From positions 2,046,001 through 2,110,000 of the forward strand of contig NZ_JAGIOH010000001.1 in NCBI RefSeq assembly GCF_017876625.1: a stretch of 64,000 bases of DNA, written 5' to 3'. This DNA is from Streptomyces syringium (GTDB lineage Bacteria > Actinomycetota > Actinomycetes > Streptomycetales > Streptomycetaceae). The translations under genes were made by a program, and so were the position numbers. Numbering within the stretch: position 1 is the first letter of the stretch; the number at the start of each line of letters is the position of its first letter. The notes under the pieces were generated by a model, which was not told the origin of the DNA, ran no database searches, and saw nothing but the letters and a program-made list of their open reading frames with translations. This document shows positions 28,776 through 37,253 of this stretch, one piece after another.

Positions 28776-31700
28776 TCAGCCCGCCAGGCAGGAGGGGCCG
28801 AGCAGCACCTTGAGGTCGCCGAAGAGCGCCGGGTCCGGTGTCACCCGGTGACGGTCCAGGCGCAGCACGGTCGTCTTGCGCGCGCCCTGGAGCTTGATCC
28901 GCACCTCGGTGGAGCCGCGGTGGTGGGTGAGGACCTGGCCGAGCTTCTCCACCAGCGGCGGGGTGACCTTGACCGTGGGGATCGTGATGATCACGGGGGC
29001 GTTGGTCCCGGCGTTGGACAGGTCGGGGACCATCAGCTCCATGGCGACCAGACGGGGGATGTCCTCGCGCTTGTCGAGCCGCCCCTTGACGAAGACGACG
29101 GCGTCCTCGACGAGCTGGGTGGAGACCAGCTGGTAGGTGGCGGGGAAGAACATGCAGTCGATCGAACCGGCCAGGTCCTCGACGGTGGCGATGGCCCAGG
29201 CATTGCCCTGCTTGGTCATCTTGCGCTGGAGGCCGGAGATGATGCCGCCGATGGTCACGATCGCGCCGTCGGCGTGCTCACCGCCGGTGAGCTGGGAGAT
29301 CGCGGCGTCGGCCTTGTCGTTCAGGACGTGCTCGATGCCGAAGAGCGGGTGGTCGGAGACGTAGAGGCCGAGCATCTCGCGCTCCTGCGCGAGGAGGTAG
29401 GACTTCTCCCACTCGATGTCGGAGAACTCCACGTCGAGCCCGAAGCCCGGCTCGTCGCTGTCCGCCTCGCCCATGCCGCCGAAGAGGTCGAACTGACCCT
29501 CCGCCTCTTTGCGCTTGACCTGGACGACATTGTCGATCATCGGTTCGTAGTGCGCGGTGAGACCCTTGCGGGTGTGGCCCATCTCGTCGAAGGCGCCGGC
29601 CTTGATCAGCGATTCGACGGTGCGCTTGTTGCAGACGACGGCCTCGACCTTGTCGAGGAAGTCGGGGAAGGAGCTGTACTTCCCCTTGGACTTGCGGCAG
29701 CGGATGATCGAGTCCACCACGTTCTGTCCGACGTTGCGGACGGCGGTGAGGCCGAAGAGGATCACGTCGTCGCCCTGGGCGGCGAAGTTCGACTCGGACT
29801 CGTTGACATTGGGCGGCAGCACCTTGATGCCCATGCGACGGCACTCGTTGAGATACGTCGCCGACTTGTCCTTGTCGTCCTTGACCGAGGTCAGCAGGGC
29901 GGACATGTACTCGGCGGGGTAGTTGGCCTTGAGGTAGGCGGTCCAGTAGGTGACCAGGCCGTACGCCGAGGAGTGGGCCTTGTTGAACGCGTATCCGGCG
30001 AAGGGGACCAGCACGTCCCACAGGGCCTGGATGGCCTCGTCGGAGAAGCCCTTCTTCTTGGCGCCCTCCTTGAAGAAGACGAAGTTCTTCGCCAGCTCGT
30101 CGGGCTTCTTCTTGCCCATCACGCGGCGGAGGATGTCGGCCTCGCCGAGCGAGTACCCGGCGATGATCTGCGCGGCCTTCTGCACCTGCTCCTGGTACAC
30201 GATGAGGCCGTAGGTGACGCCCAGGACCTCCTTGAGCGGCTCCTCCAGCTCCGGGTGGATCGGAGTGATCTCCTGCTGGCCGTTCTTGCGCAGGGCGTAG
30301 TTGGTGTGCGAGTTCATGCCCATCGGGCCCGGCCGGTAGAGGGCCGAGACGGCGGAAATGTCCTCGAAGTTGTCGGGCTTCATCAGGCGCAGCAGCGAGC
30401 GCATGGGGCCGCCGTCGAACTGGAAGACGCCGAGCGTGTCACCGCGGCAGAGCAGTTCGTAGGTGGTGGGGTCGTCCAGCGGGATGGCCAGGAGGTCGAT
30501 GTCGACGCCCTTGTTGGCCTTCACCATCTTGACGGCGTCGTCCATGATCGTGAGGTTGCGCAGGCCGAGGAAGTCCATCTTCAGCAGGCCGAGCGACTCA
30601 CAGCTCGGGTAGTCCCACTGGGTGATGGTCACGCCGTCGGAGTGCCGGACCCAGACGGGGACGTGGTCGGTGATCGTCTCGCTGGACATGATCACACCGG
30701 CCGCGTGCACACCCATCTGGCGGACCAGGCCCTCGACGCCCTTCGCGGTGTCGATGACCTTCTTGACGTCCGGCTCGTTCTCGTACATCCCCCGGATCTC
30801 GCCCGCCTCGCCGTAGCGCGGGTGGCTCGGGTCGGTGATGCCGTTGAGGTCGATGCCCTTGCCGAGGACATCGGCCGGCATCGCCTTGGTGAGCCGGTCG
30901 CCCATCGCGTAGGGGTAGCCGAGGACGCGGGCGGAGTCCTTGATCGCGTTCTTCGCCTTGATCTTGCCGTACGTACCGATCATGGCGACCTTGTCGGCGC
31001 CGTACTTCTCGGTGACGTACCGGATCACCTCACCGCGCCGGCGCTCGTCGAAGTCGATGTCGACATCGGGCATGGAGATGCGCTCGGGGTTGAGGAACCG
31101 CTCGAAGATCAGTCCGTGCTCGATCGGGTCGAGGTCGGTGATGCCCATGGCGTACGCGACGATCGAACCGGCCGCCGAGCCCCGGCCCGGGCCGACCGCG
31201 ATGCCGTTGTTCTTGGCCCACATGATGAAGTCGGCGACCACGAGGAAGTACGCGGGGAACCCCATCTCGATGATGATGCCCATCTCGTACTCGACCTGCT
31301 TGAGCCGGTCCTCCGGGATGCCGCCGGGGTAGCGCCGGGCCATGCCGCGCATGGTCTCCTCGCGGAACCAGCTGACCTCGGTGTGCCCCTCGGGCACATC
31401 GAACTTCGGCATCAGGTTCCGCTCCTGGAACCAGCCCTCGGTGTCGATCTGGTCGGCGACCAGGCGCGTGTTGGCGCAGCCCTCCTGCCAGGCGTCGGAG
31501 GAGTCGATGGCGTACATCTCGTCCGTCGACTTCAGGTAGTAGCCGGTGCCGTCGAACCGGAAGCGGTCCGGGTCGGAGAGGTTCTTGCCGGTCTGGATGC
31601 AGAGCAGGGCGTCGTGGGCGCTCGCCTCGTGCGCGTAGGTGTAGTGGGAGTCGTTGGTGACCAGCGGGGGGATGCCGAGCTTCTTGCCGATCTCCAGCAG

Positions 31701-32315
31701 GCCGTCGCGGACCCGGCGCTCGATCTCGATGCCGTGGTCCATCAGCTCCAGGAAATAGCGGCCCTTGCCGAAGATGTCCTGGTAGTCGGAGGCGGCCTTG
31801 AGCGCCTCGTCGAAGTGGCCGAGGCGCAGCCGCGTCTGCACCTCGCCGGAGGGGCAGCCGGTGGAGGCGATCAGGCCCTCGGACCACTGGGAGATGGTCT
31901 CCTTGTCCATCCGCGGCCACTTCGTCAGCCAGCCCTCGGCGTACGCGTCGGAGGACAGCCGGAAGAGGTTGTGCAGACCGGTCTTGTTCGCCGCCCAGAT
32001 GGTCTTGTGGGTGTAACCGCCCGAACCGGAGACGTCGTCGCGCTTCTGGTGCGGCTGGCCCCACTGGACGCGTCGCTTGTTGCGCCGCGACTCGGGCGCC
32101 ACGTACGCCTCGATGCCGATGATCGGGGTGACGCCCGCCTTCTTGGCCTGGTGGAAGAAGTCGTACGCACCGTGCAGGTTGCCGTGGTCGGACATGGCGA
32201 TGTGCGTCATGCCCATCTCATTGCAGGCCTTGAACATGTCCGACAGCCGCGCGGCACCGTCCAGCAGGGAGTACTGCGTGTGTACGTGCAGGTGCGTGAA
32301 GGGCGGCTTGGTCAC
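28776..32315 (-). CDS. dnaE: DNA polymerase III alpha subunit
   Basis: Replicative polymerase catalytic subunit, 1179 aa from GTG 32315, with GGAGGT 8 nt upstream. N-terminal PHP domain (HLHVHTQYSLLDG), polymerase active site PDVDIDFDERRR with Asp417, Asp419 and Asp421, then finger, helix-hairpin and OB-fold region (about 970-1080, MFFPATYQ). Length and start agree with streptomycete DnaE1. The upstream frame continues to 33791 but that is the antisense of the DUF2252 gene. Confidence 0.97.
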   Translation of the reverse strand: MTKPPFTHLHVHTQYSLLDGAARLSDMFKACNEMGMTHIAMSDHGNLHGAYDFFHQAKKAGVTPIIGIEAYVAPESRRNKRRVQWGQPHQKRDDVSGSGGYTHKTIWAANKTGLHNLFRLSSDAYAEGWLTKWPRMDKETISQWSEGLIASTGCPSGEVQTRLRLGHFDEALKAASDYQDIFGKGRYFLELMDHGIEIERRVRDGLLEIGKKLGIPPLVTNDSHYTYAHEASAHDALLCIQTGKNLSDPDRFRFDGTGYYLKSTDEMYAIDSSDAWQEGCANTRLVADQIDTEGWFQERNLMPKFDVPEGHTEVSWFREETMRGMARRYPGGIPEDRLKQVEYEMGIIIEMGFPAYFLVVADFIMWAKNNGIAVGPGRGSAAGSIVAYAMGITDLDPIEHGLIFERFLNPERISMPDVDIDFDERRRGEVIRYVTEKYGADKVAMIGTYGKIKAKNAIKDSARVLGYPYAMGDRLTKAMPADVLGKGIDLNGITDPSHPRYGEAGEIRGMYENEPDVKKVIDTAKGVEGLVRQMGVHAAGVIMSSETITDHVPVWVRHSDGVTITQWDYPSCESLGLLKMDFLGLRNLTIMDDAVKMVKANKGVDIDLLAIPLDDPTTYELLCRGDTLGVFQFDGGPMRSLLRLMKPDNFEDISAVSALYRPGPMGMNSHTNYALRKNGQQEITPIHPELEEPLKEVLGVTYGLIVYQEQVQKAAQIIAGYSLGEADILRRVMGKKKPDELAKNFVFFKEGAKKKGFSDEAIQALWDVLVPFAGYAFNKAHSSAYGLVTYWTAYLKANYPAEYMSALLTSVKDDKDKSATYLNECRRMGIKVLPPNVNESESNFAAQGDDVILFGLTAVRNVGQNVVDSIIRCRKSKGKYSSFPDFLDKVEAVVCNKRTVESLIKAGAFDEMGHTRKGLTAHYEPMIDNVVQVKRKEAEGQFDLFGGMGEADSDEPGFGLDVEFSDIEWEKSYLLAQEREMLGLYVSDHPLFGIEHVLNDKADAAISQLTGGEHADGAIVTIGGIISGLQRKMTKQGNAWAIATVEDLAGSIDCMFFPATYQLVSTQLVEDAVVFVKGRLDKREDIPRLVAMELMVPDLSNAGTNAPVIITIPTVKVTPPLVEKLGQVLTHHRGSTEVRIKLQGARKTTVLRLDRHRVTPDPALFGDLKVLLGPSCLAG

Positions 32316-32498
32316 GGTGGAAGACCTCCGGCGAACGGTCGGCGACAGCGGGGGGAGACAGCTTTGAAGGTTACCGGCCCCCACCGACAATCGCGGGCAC
32401 GCGCCGGTAGCCTCGCTCGTTGAGAGCGGCAGGACGCCTGTCCGTTTCACGACCCTCCCCCGGCTACCGCTGGGGTGCCCCCACCAGGAGGACCAGCG

Positions 32499-33839
32499 AT
32501 GGCGCTCGAGCACGTCCGGGCCACGCAGCGCGGCGAGGACATACTCGCTGTTTTCGACACCGCCTTCGGCACGCTCCTCGCGGCCGACCCCGCGGCCTTC
32601 CGGGTGAAGTTCCGCAAGATGGCGGCCTCGGCCTTCGCCTTCTACCGTGGCACCGCCTGCCTCTTCTACGCCGACCTGGCGCGGTCCGGCGAGCACGAGG
32701 AGGGCGCCACCGGCCCGTATCTGGACGAGCGCACGAGCCGGGTGTGGATACACGGCGATCTGCACGCCGAGAACTTCGGCACGTACATGGACGCCAACGG
32801 CCGGCTGGTCTTCAACGTCAACGACTTCGACGAGGCCTATGTCGGCCCCTTCACCTGGGACCTCAAGCGCTTCGCCGCCTCCATCGCCCTGATCGGCTAC
32901 ACCAAGGCGCTCAGCGACGAGATGATCACCGAGCTGGTGCGCGTCTACGCCGCGTCCTACCGCGAGCGCATCCACGCGCTGGCCACCGGCGCCAAGAATG
33001 ACGAGGTGCCGCCCTTCACCCTGGACACCGCCGAGGGCCCGCTGCTGGGCGCGCTGCGCGAGGCCCGCTCGCTGACCCGCTTCGGGCTGCTGTCCACGAT
33101 GACCGGGATCCGCGACTTCGAGCGCCGCTTCCTGGCGGACGACGGCTCCATCGAGCTGGACGCCGCGACCCGCTACAAGATCCTCGCCGCCTTCGACGGC
33201 TATCTGGAGACGCTCCCCGACACCAGCCTGGCCCGCCCCGACTCCTACCGCGTCAAGGACGTGGTCGGCCGCCGGGGCATCGGCATCGGCAGCGCCGGCC
33301 TGCCCTCGTACAACATCCTCCTGGAGGGCAACAGCGACGCCCTGGAGAACGACGTCGTCATCTACATGAAGCAGGCGCAGACCCCGGCGGTCTCCCGGCA
33401 CCTCACCGACCCGGAGGTGCGCGGCTACTTCCAGCACGAGGGCCACCGCACGGTCATCTCGCAGCGCGCCCTCCAGGACCACGCCGATCCGTGGCTGGGC
33501 TGGACCGAGCTGGACGGGGCCGGGCAGCTGGTCGCGGAGATCTCCCCGTACGCGGTGGACCTCGACTGGTCGGACATCGACGACCCGGCCGAGATCGCGG
33601 CCGTCGTGGCCGACCTGGGCCGGGCCACCGCCACCATGCACGCGGCGGCCGACGACCAGAGCGGCCACTCGCTGGTCCCCTTCTCCACCGAGCGGGCCAT
33701 CGACGCCGTGATCGCCGCCGACGAGGACGGCTTCGGCGACCTGCTCGTCGACTTCGCCCACTCCTACGGCGCCCGGGCCCGCGCGGACCACCAGATCTTC
33801 GTGGACCTCTTCCGCAACGGCCGGATCCCGGGCCTGTAG
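32499..33839 (+). CDS. DUF2252 protein, kinase-like fold
   Basis: 446 aa, ATG 32499 with AGGAGGA upstream. WIHGDLHAENFGTY (about residues 85-98) and FNVNDFDEAYVGP (about 107-119) resemble the catalytic HGDxHxxN and DFD loops of aminoglycoside phosphotransferase and protein-kinase-like folds. The C-terminal half has LVPFSTERAIDAVIAADEDG split around 390-415. No substrate known. Divergent from dnaE with a 183-bp shared region. Confidence 0.85.
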   Translation: MALEHVRATQRGEDILAVFDTAFGTLLAADPAAFRVKFRKMAASAFAFYRGTACLFYADLARSGEHEEGATGPYLDERTSRVWIHGDLHAENFGTYMDANGRLVFNVNDFDEAYVGPFTWDLKRFAASIALIGYTKALSDEMITELVRVYAASYRERIHALATGAKNDEVPPFTLDTAEGPLLGALREARSLTRFGLLSTMTGIRDFERRFLADDGSIELDAATRYKILAAFDGYLETLPDTSLARPDSYRVKDVVGRRGIGIGSAGLPSYNILLEGNSDALENDVVIYMKQAQTPAVSRHLTDPEVRGYFQHEGHRTVISQRALQDHADPWLGWTELDGAGQLVAEISPYAVDLDWSDIDDPAEIAAVVADLGRATATMHAAADDQSGHSLVPFSTERAIDAVIAADEDGFGDLLVDFAHSYGARARADHQIFVDLFRNGRIPGL

Positions 33840-33845
33840 GACGCA

Positions 33846-33860
33846 GCGGGCTCCGCCCGC
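33846..33860 (+). terminator. Short hairpin after the DUF2252 gene
   Basis: GCGGGC TCC GCCCGC, a few bases after the stop; small but GC-only. Confidence 0.4.
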
Positions 33861-33955
33861 GGGGCCCTGGGGCGATTCGGGCCCTACCGGCCGTTCCGGC
33901 CCCTGATGAGGGGCTTAGTCCCCCTTTATCGCGGACCGTGCCAGACTTGTCAGTC

Positions 33956-34591
33956 ATGGACATTTCGGCGGCACGGTTGCGGGCATTGCGCGCGGCGCTG
34001 TTCACAGCGCTGTGCGTGACGCTGTCCGCGGCCTCCCATGTGCTGCTGTCCGGCACGCCGCTGCCCCTGCGAGCCGTCGCCGCGGCGTCCGTCGCCGTCT
34101 TCGCGCTCGCCTACGCGCTCGCGGGCCGGGAGCGGGGCTTCGGGCACATCGCCGCCCTCCTCGTGCCGCTGGAGCTGGCGGTCGACGCCGTCTTCACCAC
34201 CGGGCAGCGGACCTGCTACGGCACGGACGGACGGCCCGTGCCGGGCGCCCTCACCGCGCTGTGCGGCGGTGGCGGGGTCGACGGGCCGTTCGCCCCCGCG
34301 GGCGGCCCGGGCACGGCGTCCTGGCTGCTGCTCGCGGCGCACGTGGTGGTCGGGCTGCTCGCCGCCGCCTGGCTGCGGCGCGGCGAAGCGGCGCTGGCCC
34401 GGCTGCTGCGCGCCGTCGCGGCCCTCGCCTTCCGCCCCCTGCTGCTGGCCGTCACGACGGCCGCCCCCCTCGCGCGCCCCGGCGGCCCGCGGGTACGGGC
34501 CGTGCGGCGCGCGCGCGTGCCGCTCGCCCCTCCCCTGCTTCTGCACTCCGTCGTGCGTCGCGGTCCCCCGCCCGGTCTCGCCCCCGCCTGA
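33956..34591 (+). CDS. Polytopic membrane protein, module copy 1
   Basis: 211 aa, about five membrane segments (around 11-29, 40-56, 64-82, 120-140, 150-172). Conserved in copy 2 are RLRALRAALFTA, LSAASHVL, PLPL, YALAGRERG, HIAALLVPLELA-like, TCYG, and GLLAAAWLRRGE. Cys20 (helix 1), Cys87 and Cys103 (outside loop between helices 3 and 4) are shared with copy 2. No family named with confidence; a similar layout occurs, as I recall, in streptomycete proteins beside copper-handling genes. An upstream GTG at 33938 is possible. The CPIC thioredoxin gene follows. Confidence 0.75.
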   Translation: MDISAARLRALRAALFTALCVTLSAASHVLLSGTPLPLRAVAAASVAVFALAYALAGRERGFGHIAALLVPLELAVDAVFTTGQRTCYGTDGRPVPGALTALCGGGGVDGPFAPAGGPGTASWLLLAAHVVVGLLAAAWLRRGEAALARLLRAVAALAFRPLLLAVTTAAPLARPGGPRVRAVRRARVPLAPPLLLHSVVRRGPPPGLAPA

Positions 34592-34643
34592 GCGGTACGG
34601 ATCCCTTACGCAGACAGCACGGACAGCACGGAGAAGTCGGATC

Positions 34644-35462
34644 ATGAGCAAGCGCAACAACTGGGAGAACAAGCAGTCGGCCCGCGAGCGGCTGCGCGCC
34701 GAGCGGGAGCGGCAGGCCAAGAAGGACAAGACACGCCGCCAGCTCGTCGTCGGCGGGGCGGTCGCCGCGGTCCTGGCGGTCGTGGCGGGCATCGCCGTGG
34801 CCGTGACCCAGCTCGGCGGGGGCACGGACTCCGACTGGGCGGCGGCGGCGAAGAAGGAGCTCGTCAAGCCCGCCAACACCGCCGGCGACAAGGGCACCGA
34901 GATCGTCATCGGCGACAAGAAGGCCAAGCACACCCTGGACCTCTACCAGGACATGCGCTGCCCGATCTGCTCGGTCTTCGAGCAGAACGTCGGCGGCACG
35001 GTCGACAAGGACGTCAAGGACGGCAAGTACAAGGTCTCGTACCACGTCGCCACGTTCCTCGACCGCAACTTCGGCGGCGACGGCTCGAAGAACGCGCTGA
35101 GCGCGCTCGGCTCGGCCCTGAACGTCGGCCCCGAGGCGTTCAGCGCCTACAACAAGGCCCTCTACGCCAAGGCCAACCACCCGCAGGAGACGAAGGACGA
35201 CTACGCGAAGGACGACGTCCTGCTGAAGATCGCGAACGAGGTCCCGGCGCTCAAGGACAACGCGGAGTTCCGCAAGAACGTCGAGGACGGCACCTTCGAC
35301 AAGTGGGCGCTGGAGGTGTCCGCCGAGTTCGACAAGGCCAAGGACGTCACCGGCACCCCGACGCTCAAGCTCGACGGCAAGAAGCTGACCACGGACGGCA
35401 AGAACGTCCCGATCACCCCGGAGCAGTACACCAAGGTGGTCGACGCCGCGCTGAAGTCCTGA
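34644..35462 (+). CDS. Membrane-anchored DsbA-like protein (CPIC), module copy 1
   Basis: 272 aa. Basic N-terminus with ARERLRAERERQAKK (13-27), membrane helix about 34-56, then a thioredoxin/DsbA domain with C106-PIC-109 in YQDMRCPICSVFEQ, an all-helical insert, and the cis-proline loop TGTPTLKLDG. Likely a thiol-disulfide oxidoreductase outside the membrane. Starts 52 bases after the membrane gene, so they are probably co-transcribed. Close paralogue at 36287-37132; more distant one at 4192-4971. Confidence 0.88.
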   Translation: MSKRNNWENKQSARERLRAERERQAKKDKTRRQLVVGGAVAAVLAVVAGIAVAVTQLGGGTDSDWAAAAKKELVKPANTAGDKGTEIVIGDKKAKHTLDLYQDMRCPICSVFEQNVGGTVDKDVKDGKYKVSYHVATFLDRNFGGDGSKNALSALGSALNVGPEAFSAYNKALYAKANHPQETKDDYAKDDVLLKIANEVPALKDNAEFRKNVEDGTFDKWALEVSAEFDKAKDVTGTPTLKLDGKKLTTDGKNVPITPEQYTKVVDAALKS

Positions 35463-35547
35463 CCCTTCCCCCGGGGTGTCCCGTCCCCGCCGTCGATGCC
35501 GAATCTTGACACGACACATACCCACGATCGTGGCAAACTTCGGCTTC

Positions 35548-36237
35548 ATGGAGGGGACGGGAGTTCGACTGAGAGCACTGCGCGCGGCGCTCTTCACGGC
35601 TTTCTGCCTCACGCTGTCCGCCGCCTCCCATGTGCTGTTCTCGCGGATGCCGCTGCCGCTGTCCACGGTCGCCGTGCTGGCCGCCGCGTTCTTCACGATC
35701 GCCTACGCGCTGGCCGGCCGGGAGCGGGGCTACGGGCAGATCGCCGCCCTCCTCGTCCCCCTGGAGCTGGCGGCCGACACCGTCTTCACCGCCGGGCAGC
35801 ACACCTGTTACGGCCGGGCGGGCGGTCCGATCGCGGGCCCGCTGCGCTCGATGGGCGTCGATCTGGTCTGCCGCGGCGGCGACTTCGGCACCCCGCTGGC
35901 CAGGATGGCCGCCCGGAGCGGCACCGGCCCGCTCCCCGCGGTCCCCGCGGCGGGGTCCGCCACCCCGTGGCTGCTGCTCGCCGGGCACATCGCGGTCGGT
36001 CTGCTGGCCGCCGCGTGGCTGCGCCGCGGCGAGGTGGCGCTGGCCCGGCTGCTGCGCGCCGTCGCGGGCCTCGCCTTCCGCCCCCTGCTGCTGGTCTTCG
36101 CCGCAGTGGCCCCTCTCGCGCGCCCCGCGGGCGCGGGCCCGCGGCCCGTGCGCCACGCGCGCGTGCCCCGCTCGCTGCCCCTGCTCGTCCACTCCGTCGT
36201 GCGACGCGGTCCGCCCCTGTGCCCGGCAGTCGCCTGA
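35548..36237 (+). CDS. Polytopic membrane protein, module copy 2
   Basis: 229 aa, clear paralogue of the protein at 33956-34591 over its whole length, with a longer loop between helices 3 and 4 (about 84-138). Cys20, Cys87 and Cys108 match Cys20, Cys87 and Cys103 of copy 1; an extra Cys225 is near the end. HIAVGLLAAAWLRRGEVALA is kept in helix 4. ATG 35548 aligns with the copy 1 start. Gap to the next thioredoxin gene is 49 bases. Confidence 0.75.
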   Translation: MEGTGVRLRALRAALFTAFCLTLSAASHVLFSRMPLPLSTVAVLAAAFFTIAYALAGRERGYGQIAALLVPLELAADTVFTAGQHTCYGRAGGPIAGPLRSMGVDLVCRGGDFGTPLARMAARSGTGPLPAVPAAGSATPWLLLAGHIAVGLLAAAWLRRGEVALARLLRAVAGLAFRPLLLVFAAVAPLARPAGAGPRPVRHARVPRSLPLLVHSVVRRGPPLCPAVA

Positions 36238-36286
36238 GCACCAGCGTTCCCCTTCATTCGTACGTTCATCACCCGGAGAAGACCTC

Positions 36287-37132
36287 ATGAGCAACCGCAA
36301 CAACCAGCAGAACAAGCAGGCCGCCCGCGAGCGGCTGCGCGCCGAGCGGGAGCGGCAGGCCAAGAAGGACAAGACGCGCCGCCAGCTCGTCGTCGCCGGG
36401 TCGATCGTCGTCGTGCTCGCGATAGCCGGCGGCATCGGCTACGCGGTGACCAACATGACCAACGGCAGCAAGAACAACAAGGTCTCCGCCAAGGCGTGGA
36501 AGGCCGCGTCCGACAAGACGGACTACAAGCAGCCCGCCAACACCACCGGTGACAAGGGCACCACGATCGTCATCGGCAAGAAGGACGCGAAGAACACCCT
36601 CGAGATCTTCGAGGACATGCGCTGCCCGATCTGCGCGGACTTCGAGGCCGCCACGGGCGACACCATCCTGAAGGACATCAAGGACGGCAAGTACAAGGCG
36701 CAGTTCACGATGGGCGCCTTCCTCGACGACAACCCGCAGATCGCGGGCTCCGGTTCGCGCAACGCCCTGAGCGCGCTGGGCGCGGCGCTGAACGTCGGCC
36801 CGGACGTCTTCCTCGAGTACAAGAAGGCGCTCTTCGACAAGAAGAACCACCCGCAGGAGACGGACGACGCCTACTCCGACGACGCCAAGCTGATCGAGAT
36901 CGCCCAGTCGGTCAAGGAGCTCAAGGGCAACAAGGACTTCGACGCCGCCGTCGAGAAGGGCACCTACGACAAGTGGGCCCTGGCCGTCGCCGACAACTTC
37001 AAGAAGGCCAAGGACGTCACGGGCACGCCCACCTTCAAGCTCAATGGCGAGAAGCTGACGGGCGCGGGCGGCGGCGCCCCGGGCTCGCCCCAGGAGTTCA
37101 ACTCGCTGGTGGACGCGGCGCTGAAGAAGTAG
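36287..37132 (+). CDS. Membrane-anchored DsbA-like protein (CPIC), module copy 2
   Basis: 281 aa. Same layout as copy 1: ARERLRAERERQAKK, membrane helix about 34-56, and C113-PIC-116 in FEDMRCPICADFE. The domain keeps KDGKYK, NALSALG, ALNVGP, HPQET and the cis-proline TGTPTFKLNG. The first 33 residues are nearly identical to copy 1, the domain less so, which fits a duplication followed by divergence. GGAGAAGACCTC lies upstream of the ATG. A terminator hairpin follows. Confidence 0.88.
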   Translation: MSNRNNQQNKQAARERLRAERERQAKKDKTRRQLVVAGSIVVVLAIAGGIGYAVTNMTNGSKNNKVSAKAWKAASDKTDYKQPANTTGDKGTTIVIGKKDAKNTLEIFEDMRCPICADFEAATGDTILKDIKDGKYKAQFTMGAFLDDNPQIAGSGSRNALSALGAALNVGPDVFLEYKKALFDKKNHPQETDDAYSDDAKLIEIAQSVKELKGNKDFDAAVEKGTYDKWALAVADNFKKAKDVTGTPTFKLNGEKLTGAGGGAPGSPQEFNSLVDAALKK

Positions 37133-37140
37133 CCGCGTAC

Positions 37141-37171
37141 CGGCGGCCACGGTAATGATCCGTGGTCGCCG
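37141..37171 (+). terminator. Terminator hairpin after the second DsbA-like gene
   Basis: 12-bp stem CGGCGGCCACGG / CCGTGGTCGCCG (one G-U pair) with a 7-nt loop, 8 bases past the stop. Confidence 0.7.
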
Positions 37172-37253
37172 GGCCGACGGGCGGGCGAACTCTTGGAGTC
37201 CGTCCGCCCCATGGCCTTACCTCCGGTTTTACCGGAAAGTAATATGACGGTCC

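Noticed and set aside
28719..32423. 1234-aa open frame on the plus strand opposite dnaE
   Set aside because: Antisense shadow of a GC-rich gene: no domain, Leu/Val/Asp/Gly-rich composition typical of reverse frames, while the minus strand is clearly dnaE. Other long antisense frames (e.g. opposite ileS, trpB, hisD, murD) were rejected for the same reason.
37172..37253. PHO box upstream of phoD
   Set aside because: No repeated GTTCACC-type 11-mers were found; only a short CCGGT-TTT-ACCGG repeat.
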